NCBI GenBank assembly: GCA_964543525.1
Contig: CAZIYW010000001.1
Location: 69,898-133,897, forward strand
Direction: 5' to 3'
Source: CBDVBE01 sp964543525
GTDB taxonomy: Bacteria > Fibrobacterota > Chitinivibrionia > Chitinivibrionales > JANQEN01
Length of the DNA: 64,000 nt
Position numbers and translations under genes: made by a program. The first letter of the stretch is position 1, and the number at the start of each line of letters is the position of its first letter. A model generated the notes under the pieces. It did not search any database and was not told where the DNA came from. It saw only the letters and a program-made list of their open reading frames with translations. Positions 55,795-64,000 of this stretch are shown here, piece after piece.

Positions 55795-57534
55795 TTAACC
55801 CGGGAAAAATACCTTCTGTAATGCGAATCCGACTCCGACAAGCGCCTCACCAATTATTAAACCGGTCGCAAACGGTATGCCTTTATCTTCACTGAAACGG
55901 ATACCAAACTTTTTATCTGTAACCAGTCTCAGAACTGTGCCAAATGAATAGGTGATCACAATATTGAAAGGGAGATAGAAACCCAGTCCCACGAGAATAC
56001 CAAGTCCACCGATACCTGATGAACTCAGCAGAGCGCCCAGTCCTGCTCCTGCGATATACTTCTGCACCGGCACATCACCACCGAGAATACCTTTTATCAT
56101 ACTTGCAAGAGCCTGTCCCTGAGGTGCCGGAAGTTTATCACTTCCCAGGCCGTACGCCTTATGCAGTACAAAAACAAGTACCATAATAATAATCGGACCG
56201 AGCCAGGTGCCGAGGAATTGTCCTATCTGCTGTTTTTTCGGTGACGCACCAACCAGATAACCGGTTTTCAAATCGAGCATGAGGTCGCATGCCTGGGCCA
56301 TGGCTACGCATGCAGCAGCGCCGACCAGCACCGATACTACTATGGCCTGCGTATTATCACCGATTCCCCGGGTAATAACAATAAAGATGGTTACCGCTAT
56401 CAGGGTCATACCGCTTAAGGGCGACCAGTTGGTCCTGCCGATACATTCGGACAGTATCACCCCCGCGATCCAGATCCAGAGGGTACCGAGAATTGCTATG
56501 ATTCCTCCCCGTATTGCACCGACCTCCTTTGATGCAGTAACCGCCAGTATAAAAAGAAGCACAAAAGCCAGTCCAATGGCGATGTAGAGCATTTTGATAG
56601 GCATCTCATCCTTTGAGATGGATGTCTTCATCTTTGAGGCTGTCTGCATACTCTTTATTGCGCCAATGATTAAAGGCAGGGCAAGAACAATACCTGTCAG
56701 AGCGCCTCCAATCAGCATACCGATGCCCAGAGGACGATAAAGGGATAGCCGCAAATAGGTCGGCTGCGACATCCCGCCGAGAGCCTCTCCGGCAGGAACC
56801 AGACCAAATCCGGCCAGGATTGGCGCCAGGAACCAGTAACAGGTGAATCCGCCGATAACGAAATAGATTCCGCCTTTACCGGCGATGAAACCGACACCGA
56901 TGGTCATCAGCGAAAGATAGAGCACCACATTTGTATAGTCCGGCAGATGCAGCAGCGCACCAAGATTCCAGTTATCATATTGGAAGAACTGCGTTATAAA
57001 ATGCACCAGACCACTCAGTATAGCTCCGCCTATAAGCAGTTTTGCCTTGGTTATACCGGCGCCGGGTGATTTTAAGATTGAGGCGACAGCGATCCCACCG
57101 GGATAGGCAAGCCGCTCATAGTCGATCATCTGTTTACGCAGCGGGATAATAAATGCAATACCGAGAACCGCACCGGCTATACAGGAAAATACCATAATAA
57201 CCGGATTGAAATGCTCGTGATACCCTAATATGAACAGCGCCGGCACCGAGAACATCATACCTGCAGTTGCACCATTTACACCACTGGCAATGGTCTGGTT
57301 GATATTATTCTCGACAATACTGTTTCGTCTTAACACACCGCGCAATATTACAAAACCCAGCATGGCAGCCAGCTCGGAACCTTCCAGAGAAAACCCCAGA
57401 ATAAGGCAGGCATAGCCAAATGCAAGTGATAGTATCGCGCCGATAAAGTATCCGACAAAAATCGCATGCCACGTCAGCTCAGGATACGGCCCTCGTCGGA
57501 TAATCCTTCCATCACTCTGTTGCGTATCTGTCAA
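55795..57534 (-). CDS. OPT-family oligopeptide transporter
   Basis: 579 aa from TTG 57534 (AAGGAGG at about 57541-57547). About 14 to 16 helices with the OPT features PELTWHAIFVGYFIGAIL, YPGGIAVASILKSPG and SGIGGLGILVGLGFYLP. OPT transporters import oligopeptides or metal chelates with protons. Peptidase T lies directly upstream on the same strand, consistent with peptide import and breakdown. Confidence 0.9.
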   Translation of the reverse strand: MTDTQQSDGRIIRRGPYPELTWHAIFVGYFIGAILSLAFGYACLILGFSLEGSELAAMLGFVILRGVLRRNSIVENNINQTIASGVNGATAGMMFSVPALFILGYHEHFNPVIMVFSCIAGAVLGIAFIIPLRKQMIDYERLAYPGGIAVASILKSPGAGITKAKLLIGGAILSGLVHFITQFFQYDNWNLGALLHLPDYTNVVLYLSLMTIGVGFIAGKGGIYFVIGGFTCYWFLAPILAGFGLVPAGEALGGMSQPTYLRLSLYRPLGIGMLIGGALTGIVLALPLIIGAIKSMQTASKMKTSISKDEMPIKMLYIAIGLAFVLLFILAVTASKEVGAIRGGIIAILGTLWIWIAGVILSECIGRTNWSPLSGMTLIAVTIFIVITRGIGDNTQAIVVSVLVGAAACVAMAQACDLMLDLKTGYLVGASPKKQQIGQFLGTWLGPIIIMVLVFVLHKAYGLGSDKLPAPQGQALASMIKGILGGDVPVQKYIAGAGLGALLSSSGIGGLGILVGLGFYLPFNIVITYSFGTVLRLVTDKKFGIRFSEDKGIPFATGLIIGEALVGVGFALQKVFFPG

Positions 57535-57694
57535 AATAATTCCTCCTTGTTACAAGTACATGATTTACAAAAGTCACTTCCCTGAAAAGGCAAGTCAGGC
57601 AATAAATATAAAAAATGAACTCCCGCCGGAGTCTATCCCGGATTTAACCAGGATACGGGAATAACGTTTAATATTCCGCCCCTTTATTAATTCT

Positions 57695-58927
57695 TTAACT
57701 ACGCTCACAATTAATCTGAATAACTTCAATCAATGTGGCAACAACTTTTTCCAGAGCATCTACCGACAGCCACTCCGTCACACTGTGATGGTTACAACTG
57801 CCGGTAAAAATATTCGGTGTCGGCAATCCCATTGCTGTCAGACGCGAGCCGTCGGTACCGCCGCGAATCGGTTTCCAGAACGGTTCCATCCCCGCCCGTT
57901 TAGCTGCTTCCAGAAGATTTTCCGTAACATGGGGATGCTTCTCAAGCTCCTCACGCATGTTGCGATACGATTCGGATATCTCTAAAGAAATCGTTGCTTT
58001 CGGGTATTTTTTCTGCACTTCGCTGATAATATCCTCAAGCATCTTTTTCTGGATGTCAAGGCCTTCTGTTTTGAAATCCCTTAAAATAAGTCTGATGATG
58101 GAGTTATCAACACTCCCATGCATATGCATTGGGTGTATGAATGGTTCGTATCCATCAGTAGTTTCCGGCGCCATATCAGGCGGCAGTTTTGCAACGATCT
58201 CCCCCATAACGCGAATAGAATTTATCATTCTGTCCTTGGCAGCTCCCGGATGAATATTCCTGCCTTCAACGATAATATCAGCGCTGTTTGCTGAAAATGT
58301 CTCCATGTTAAGCTCACCGGGAAACCCTCCGTCAATGGTGTAGGCATAATCAGCGCCGAATTTTTTCAGGTCAAAATGGTCGGTACCGCGGCCAACCTCC
58401 TCATCCGGGGTAAAGGCTATACGTATCGTGCCGTGCGGAACATGTGGATTTTCGTGAAGCTCCTGCACCAGTGTCATAATAGCCGCCACACCTGCTTTAT
58501 CGTCCGCGCCCAGGAGCGTCGTTCCGTCTGATGTCACCAGTGTGTGGCCGATACACTTTTTCAACTCCTTATTCTCAGATTCGGTTATCACAACATTCAG
58601 CTTTTTATTGACTACAATATCTCCGCCTTTATACTCCTTAATTACCTGGGCATTGATATTTTCCCCGGAAACCTCCGGAGAAGTATCCAGGTGTGCAATC
58701 AGCCCTATAACAGGAACATCCTCCGTTACAGTCGCCGGTATCGTCGCCATGACATACCCGTACTCATCAACAAGGGCATCATCAATGCCAAGCTCCTGTA
58801 ATTCATCAACAAGAAGCTGTGCCAGATCACGCTGGCTACGGGTGCTGGGAAAGGTTTCAGCGTCCTCTTTTGACTGGGTGTTGATTGCAATATACCGAAG
58901 AAAATTTTCCAATATTTTTTGTTTCAT
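57695..58927 (-). CDS. pepT: Peptidase T (tripeptide aminopeptidase)
   Basis: 410 aa from ATG 58927 (AGAGG upstream), the usual length. M20 motifs: HLDTSPE with metal His, TLLGADDKAG, TPDEEVGRGTDHFD and DGGFPGELN. It hydrolyses tripeptides from their N-terminus using two zinc ions in the cytoplasm. The longer frame (from 58975) adds 16 residues without an RBS. Its position ahead of the OPT transporter fits nutrient use. Confidence 0.93.
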   Translation of the reverse strand: MKQKILENFLRYIAINTQSKEDAETFPSTRSQRDLAQLLVDELQELGIDDALVDEYGYVMATIPATVTEDVPVIGLIAHLDTSPEVSGENINAQVIKEYKGGDIVVNKKLNVVITESENKELKKCIGHTLVTSDGTTLLGADDKAGVAAIMTLVQELHENPHVPHGTIRIAFTPDEEVGRGTDHFDLKKFGADYAYTIDGGFPGELNMETFSANSADIIVEGRNIHPGAAKDRMINSIRVMGEIVAKLPPDMAPETTDGYEPFIHPMHMHGSVDNSIIRLILRDFKTEGLDIQKKMLEDIISEVQKKYPKATISLEISESYRNMREELEKHPHVTENLLEAAKRAGMEPFWKPIRGGTDGSRLTAMGLPTPNIFTGSCNHHSVTEWLSVDALEKVVATLIEVIQINCERS

Positions 58928-59094
58928 GTAAATTACCTCTGTTTTTTTTTCATAATCCATAAGAAATTCAGACAATTAAAATAATACCCTCAGGATTCTA
59001 ATTCCAAAAGAATTTAAAATCAGGCAATTTTTAAGTAAAATGGGGATCTATTCAGATGGAAGAAAAAAAGATAATGATAAACTATCTCTTGTAA

Positions 59095-62000
59095 TTACTC
59101 TGATTCAGAAGCACCAATCGGCACCTTCTCTTTTACAACCTGCTCACCATAAGAAACAGTTATTTCAGCCAGATATGAGCCTCGTCCGACTTTCCGCCCG
59201 TTTTCGTTATAGCCGTTCCAATACAATAACAGCTGTGTTACATTTTGAGTGTTAATCTGTGTTTCACGAAAGCCCATTCGGATATTTCCCGATACGTCAT
59301 TTATACCGGGACTAGTTGCTACCAGATTGCCGACCGGATCGAATATATTGATTGCGCAGGTTATACTATCCAACTGTTTACCCAGATCACTGAGAAAATC
59401 AACGGTGATAAGCATCCCTCCCCGGTCCGTTAACTTCTTAATGGCGGCATTATCAATATCAGTAAGGTTCGGCATGGAGCCCAGCCCTGTTGCCGGTATA
59501 AAAGGCGTCAGCGCCTTAATGACAATTCTGGGCTTCTGCGGTGCAACTTCAAGCGGGGCGTGGCGGTTATCAGATACTTTCTGTACATTACCCTGATTAT
59601 CCATGATACCGGAAGCAATATCTATCCAAATCGAATCGGCGTCAGTCGGATACGGCACACCGTTGATCCCGTTTTTCGCCACAATGAAAGTCACTTTATT
59701 ACCTGTACTTCCATACTTTGTCAAGTCAAAATAATACGGTGTCCCACTCTCGGTAATCAGGTTGAAAAACCTGTCGGAGCCGTTGCCGATGCCACTCACT
59801 TCTTCGGAGAACCTGACTTCAAGGGTATCTTCGTACCGAGCCAGGGTCTCGGTATTCTCAACCATACCAGGATAAAAAACCGCCTGATCAACAACCGGCG
59901 CCACACCGTCTCTGACAGCAAACGGCTCCTTGAGATATTTCCCCTTTGTAACCATGGCATAATTACCCGGTGTAAAGTATGTATTATGAGTATAAGAAAA
60001 AGGATCGGACATCGTGATGATAACTGTCTTTGTTGACGGATCATTATTTTTCCATGCAATACCACTACCGGAAACTGTCCTGACGTCACTATTATCAAAG
60101 GGATTGGTCAGTTTTATTTCAAGGGGCAGACTGTCAGGACTATCGTTACACAATAGTTCCGCCATGTCAATCCCGCCATTACCATCGGCATCACGGTACC
60201 AGGCAGTATTAATAGCGAACACCTTGGTATATACTTCGGCCGTTATTTTACTCGGCAGTGCATTGGATGCATAGGCACGTGCCCGCAATGTCGTTGTCTC
60301 AGTAATCTCAATCGGTGTATCGGTATACTGCGTGCTGGCTTCGTCGGGATCAGGGCCGTTAAGCGTGTAATAAATTATTGCACCCGGCCATGGTGAAGAC
60401 AGCGACAGGGTGACCGAAATACTGGCGGCAAACTCCTGTCCCGGTGGTGTGGCTATCACTTCGGGAAGAGTTACCTGGTAATAGGTCCATGAGCCGTATC
60501 CCGGCTCGAAATTCTCTCCGGTCGCCACAGCTTTCACGGTAACGTCCCCGCCGGAAATGGTAAACGGGCCCGTATACAAGATTCCGTTGGTGACCGGGTC
60601 CGAGCCGTCAGTGGTGTAATGGATGGTATCCGCGTTGGTGGTCAGGGTAATGGTCAACTGCTGGCCGTAGGTAGTACCGTCACCGGGATCCGCATCAACC
60701 CAGGCAGTATCGGACTCTTTATAATATTTCCAGATACCTGTTGCCGGCACATAGCCGACACCGAATGCATATCCGCGCACCACCGATAACACATCCGATA
60801 CGGTAAAGGGACCGGTGTAAAGACTGCCGTTTATTACCGGATCCGAGCCGTCCGTAGTATAGTGGATTGTATCCGCATTGGTGCTGAGCGTTACAGTAAG
60901 TTGATCCTGAAAAGTTGTTCCATCGACAGGGTCGGCATTTATCCACGCTGTGTCCGAATCCATGTAGTAGGTCCATTTGCCGGTTGCAGGCGTAAAGCCC
61001 TGCCCTTTAGCTATACCCCGTACAACGACAATCGCACCGGTTACCTCGAAGGAACCGTTGTAGTAAGCACCGTTTGTTGCGGGATCCGAACCGTCTGTGG
61101 TATACAGAATCGTATCGGTATTCGACGAGAGGGTGACGGTCAGCGTCTTTTTAAATACAGTTCCGTCGGGCGGGTCCGCCTTAATCCACGCAGCGGCTGC
61201 ATCCTGATAGTAGGTCCACTGATCGGTGGTTGAAGTATATCCCGCAGCTACAGCAAGAGCTTTCACCACAAAAACATCACCGGGATTGCCGGCAAGGGTA
61301 ACAGGGCCGGTATACTGAGTTGATGAGGTTGTCGGATCGCTGCCATCAAGGGTGTAATAAACTGTTGCAAGGGGTACTGCCTGGCCGTTTTCATCTTTCA
61401 CCGTTAATACTACTGAAGTATCAACGACAAAATGGGCACCATCAGGCGGATCTGCGGTAATCACCAGATCCGGCAGCCCGTCATCCTTGAAAAATACATC
61501 TACCCACGATATGGTCCGATAGCCACAGTTATCTCTCGCTTCAATATATACCCGCCGTGTCTCGTTCTGGATATTGCTCGCATCGAAGACAGCGCTGAAC
61601 CGCCTGCCACCCACCGGGGTCTGTGACGCCCCGACATCATCCATATCCACCCAGTCAACCGGTACCGGACACTCCGGACTGCCGCCTGTTCTTGTGCCGT
61701 CACGCCAGAATGACTGGCCTCCGCTGGTCGGGTCGCCGGGACTTATGCAATATCGAGCGGTTACCTTACCGCCACCTGTCCCGTCATCAAGAATATCCGC
61801 GGTGATCCTGAAATTTTTGTTATTGGGAAAATCACCGATAACCGGGAATCCCTGGCCCGTGGTGGGCAGTGCATACCGCGGCTCGACCCAGTATATTTCC
61901 GGTGCCCAGTTGGTGTCAGGCAAAGGGCCCTGTGATTCATGATCCTGATCGCTTCCCGCATAATAGAAGTTGGGATGATAAGCTCCGCAGAAATCAATTT

Positions 62001-63744
62001 TGGTGGAACCGCCACTGTATGCGGAATAGAAAGCCGAGCCTCTGGGAAGAAATTCTGTTGGCTGCGGCAGAAATGATTTCATGATTCGAATCATGGTGAG
62101 CCAGTTATACCTGTATGATATCTGATCGGATTTCAGTCCCTGTGTAGGTGCTTTCCCCTTCATTTTGTTAAAACCAGCTTTCATTTCATCCAGCATGTCA
62201 TTCCATTGCGCATCGGTCGGTATTCCGTTAGCGTAGTGGTACTTGCGGAGATCAGCGCAGAAATCCTGCACATCGCCCCAGGTAATACCCCAGTCATAGA
62301 CATTCTCGCATGTACCGAGACGCCGCACCATATCAACAATTTTCGGGGCGTATTCATACGCTCCGACCATGCCGTCGCTGTTGGACAAATTTTTCTCGGT
62401 GAGCATCCTGTCACGCTGCTGCCCGTGACGCATGTTGAAAATTTCAGGCCGGTTCTTGCCCTGATTATACCCGAATGCGACAATGCGAAGCATTGAGAAA
62501 TCATCGGCAGCATTGGCAGCGAATTCATCGATCCGGTGAGCCCGTGACGCGGAGAAATAGCCATAGTAGCCGGTAGAAAGTACCACATAAAAAGTGACAG
62601 TCGCATTGACAATATTGGTTTTCATCGCTCCAGGCCAATTGACACCGGGGAAGAACTCCTGAATACTGTTATTGTGATTCAGGTAGTCCGGCATGGACTG
62701 ATAGGCAATCTGGATATTAGTCGCGGTGGTTATCTGATAAGGATCGGTGTTGCAGGCACCACCGCCATAATTCGGATGGGTACCGGCATAATCCCATTCG
62801 GGGAAAGCCTGATGTGAGCTGTCCCAGAAAACGCAGAGCCACGACTCTTTACTGCCGATTGCGATAGGCACCCGCATATCATACCCGAAAATTTCCTGGC
62901 CCCAGGAGGTAGCCATGACCATCATCAGGCCGCCCGGTCCCTCACCGTTGGTATGACTATAACTCACCCCTTCACCGGTCGGGCTGTTCGGCGCGATATA
63001 CGAACCACGTACATCCTGTATATTACCGATAGCATCGTCAATTGCCCCCTGGTAAATATCCGACGCATTGTATGCATCGTTTATACTCTCACCGGCAGGC
63101 ACATGGGGCATACCCAGCCAGAGCTGAGTCGGGTGGTGATCTTCCGATACCAGCAAAGGCGCATCATCACGAGCCTTCCATGCTGACGGGTCATAGTAAT
63201 CACTTTGCCCGATCACAGTACCGGTTGAGGCGTCTATGTCATCTGCCATGAGTGGCGGTGCGTATTTATAGGTGTCAGGATATTTTAATCCGTACCAGGG
63301 TTTGTCCTTGATTACAATATGGGGATACCTTGGATAAGGACATAAGCTGTCCAACGGACTGACGAGATAGATGAGTACATTATCGGGCCCGCCGTAAGTC
63401 TCCTCTTCATTAGGCATCAGGCTCAGCCGCTCGCCGCGCGGATAAAGATATCGATATTGCGTTAATCCGTCGGCATCTTTATTAAGCGTCTGATAATTGA
63501 CCCGACCCGGAATTGTGTATGCCTCTGTTCCTACAGTGTATCCCACTGCAACTATGGGAAGGACATCGTTGTTCCAGTAATATTCAGTCTGACGGTTTTT
63601 CCATTTCAGATAACCCTGATACCTTCCCTGGGACAGGGAAAAATTATAGGACATATCTGCATCGGCAAAGCAGAGTTGAAGCAGAATAAGCAGGAAAAAA
63701 GATACGGTACCACCAAATCCGGCGGCACTCCTCACCCCTCTCAT
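59095..63744 (-). CDS. Large secreted protein with CHB_HEX-like repeats and FlgD-like C-terminus
   Basis: 1549 aa from ATG 63744 (AGAGGTG upstream; a TTG at 63762 is less likely). After a signal peptide, about 720 residues form an N-terminal domain with many Tyr/Asp/Trp residues, HYANG and DHESQG segments, and no glycosidase signature that I recognise. Five tandem units of about 80 residues follow (near 61470-60230), each with a YTTDGSDPxTNG core, matching the chitobiase/hexosaminidase C-terminal-like repeat. A final about 300 residues carry a FlgD/T9SS-like Ig fold (YWNGYNENGRKVGRGSYLAEITV). This points to a surface protein that binds polymers. It is monocistronic. Confidence 0.75.
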   Translation of the reverse strand: MRGVRSAAGFGGTVSFFLLILLQLCFADADMSYNFSLSQGRYQGYLKWKNRQTEYYWNNDVLPIVAVGYTVGTEAYTIPGRVNYQTLNKDADGLTQYRYLYPRGERLSLMPNEEETYGGPDNVLIYLVSPLDSLCPYPRYPHIVIKDKPWYGLKYPDTYKYAPPLMADDIDASTGTVIGQSDYYDPSAWKARDDAPLLVSEDHHPTQLWLGMPHVPAGESINDAYNASDIYQGAIDDAIGNIQDVRGSYIAPNSPTGEGVSYSHTNGEGPGGLMMVMATSWGQEIFGYDMRVPIAIGSKESWLCVFWDSSHQAFPEWDYAGTHPNYGGGACNTDPYQITTATNIQIAYQSMPDYLNHNNSIQEFFPGVNWPGAMKTNIVNATVTFYVVLSTGYYGYFSASRAHRIDEFAANAADDFSMLRIVAFGYNQGKNRPEIFNMRHGQQRDRMLTEKNLSNSDGMVGAYEYAPKIVDMVRRLGTCENVYDWGITWGDVQDFCADLRKYHYANGIPTDAQWNDMLDEMKAGFNKMKGKAPTQGLKSDQISYRYNWLTMIRIMKSFLPQPTEFLPRGSAFYSAYSGGSTKIDFCGAYHPNFYYAGSDQDHESQGPLPDTNWAPEIYWVEPRYALPTTGQGFPVIGDFPNNKNFRITADILDDGTGGGKVTARYCISPGDPTSGGQSFWRDGTRTGGSPECPVPVDWVDMDDVGASQTPVGGRRFSAVFDASNIQNETRRVYIEARDNCGYRTISWVDVFFKDDGLPDLVITADPPDGAHFVVDTSVVLTVKDENGQAVPLATVYYTLDGSDPTTSSTQYTGPVTLAGNPGDVFVVKALAVAAGYTSTTDQWTYYQDAAAAWIKADPPDGTVFKKTLTVTLSSNTDTILYTTDGSDPATNGAYYNGSFEVTGAIVVVRGIAKGQGFTPATGKWTYYMDSDTAWINADPVDGTTFQDQLTVTLSTNADTIHYTTDGSDPVINGSLYTGPFTVSDVLSVVRGYAFGVGYVPATGIWKYYKESDTAWVDADPGDGTTYGQQLTITLTTNADTIHYTTDGSDPVTNGILYTGPFTISGGDVTVKAVATGENFEPGYGSWTYYQVTLPEVIATPPGQEFAASISVTLSLSSPWPGAIIYYTLNGPDPDEASTQYTDTPIEITETTTLRARAYASNALPSKITAEVYTKVFAINTAWYRDADGNGGIDMAELLCNDSPDSLPLEIKLTNPFDNSDVRTVSGSGIAWKNNDPSTKTVIITMSDPFSYTHNTYFTPGNYAMVTKGKYLKEPFAVRDGVAPVVDQAVFYPGMVENTETLARYEDTLEVRFSEEVSGIGNGSDRFFNLITESGTPYYFDLTKYGSTGNKVTFIVAKNGINGVPYPTDADSIWIDIASGIMDNQGNVQKVSDNRHAPLEVAPQKPRIVIKALTPFIPATGLGSMPNLTDIDNAAIKKLTDRGGMLITVDFLSDLGKQLDSITCAINIFDPVGNLVATSPGINDVSGNIRMGFRETQINTQNVTQLLLYWNGYNENGRKVGRGSYLAEITVSYGEQVVKEKVPIGASESE
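60230..61470. repeat. Five protein-coding tandem repeats
   Basis: About 240 bp per unit within the 1549-aa protein, each encoding YTTDGSDP or a close variant. The copies are recognisable in DNA, for example GGGTCCGAGCCGTC-type segments, but have diverged, so this is an old duplication rather than a satellite. Confidence 0.7.
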
Positions 63745-63762
63745 CAAATGCACCTCTCGCAA

Positions 63763-64000
63763 AAGGGAAAAACCTGTTTGAATTCCCTCTGAAAACAGCC
63801 AGAATATTTATAAATTACAGTCGTGTATGGACTGATTAAAGTTTAACGAAATAAAAAAATATCAATACATGTTTAGATAAGTTCTATTAAAGTTTATTAT
63901 ATTTCAATAAGTTACTGCTATTATAACGGCCATACAATAGAAAAGTGGAGACAAAATCCCACATCCTCACCATGTGTAGAATTTATACCATTATACTGTT
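63763..64000. other. Upstream region of the large secreted protein
   Basis: 238 bp, AT-rich, no ORF, probably carrying its promoter; the window ends here. Confidence 0.4.

Noticed and set aside
60230..61470. DNA satellite in the large secreted gene
   Set aside because: The repeats are coding, diverged and match a known Ig-like module, so they are protein domain duplications.
1..64000. CRISPR array, tRNA or rRNA genes
   Set aside because: No spaced repeats of the right size, cloverleaf or rRNA segment was seen by eye; a covariance search would be needed to exclude small RNAs.

Overview
The window is about 64 kb of Gram-negative, moderately AT-rich bacterial chromosome, probably from the Fibrobacterota/Chitinivibrionia part of the FCB group. 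That placement is an inference. It rests on secreted proteins with FlgD/T9SS-like C-terminal folds, hexosaminidase-C-like Ig repeats, a GH2 exo-glucosaminidase of the chitosan-degrading type, a DUF3078 outer-membrane protein, two transmembrane Ser/Thr kinases and two GH65-GT4 pairs. I saw no rRNA, tRNA or CRISPR array.

Layout. 0.1-8.3 kb: an orphan ParA ATPase, a PHP phosphoesterase, pyruvate phosphate dikinase, then an operon of a GH57-like protein with a substituted catalytic position, a membrane STAS protein and a membrane lytic transglycosylase. 8.4-18.6 kb: the AmmeMemoRadiSam radical SAM enzyme and, 5.7 kb later, a Memo-AMMECR1 fusion followed by a spermidine-synthase-like membrane protein. 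Between them lies an ECF sigma / anti-sigma / caspase-fold protease / lipoprotein operon. 18.6-19.5 kb: a RAYT transposase with REP-like palindromes on both sides and one inside its reading frame. 19.5-29.6 kb: ATP-type phosphofructokinase and a degraded stretch with a PEP-synthase tail fragment, a small ORF with an in-frame stop, and an Ig-like surface gene split by a 142-bp structured insertion, then a Ser/Thr kinase and a TerB-like protein. 29.7-34.7 kb: a YhhN-like gene whose first membrane helix is in a separate overlapping ORF, a TPR lipoprotein and the secreted exo-glucosaminidase. 35.1-42.5 kb: two divergent GH65-GT4 pairs in mirror image. 42.6-45.7 kb: a second kinase, an AbrB/MazE protein and a nitroreductase. 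45.9-58.9 kb: a long minus-strand cluster running from peptidase T and an OPT transporter through small membrane proteins, a GlmL/MutL-like actin-fold ATPase, a KOW-like protein, a DUF6754 protein and three membrane proteins to an MFS transporter. 59.1-63.7 kb: a 1549-residue secreted protein.

How the parts fit. Carbohydrate handling dominates: chitosan oligomer trimming outside the cell, disaccharide phosphorolysis or synthesis by GH65/GT4, and PFK and PPDK in central glycolysis. The best candidates for undescribed systems are the GlmL-DUF6754-OPT membrane cluster, which has no glutamate mutase subunits next to it, the ECF-caspase operon, and the structured insertion at 25.5 kb. Starts were moved from the longest open frame where a Shine-Dalgarno sequence or family alignment pointed to another codon; these cases are noted.
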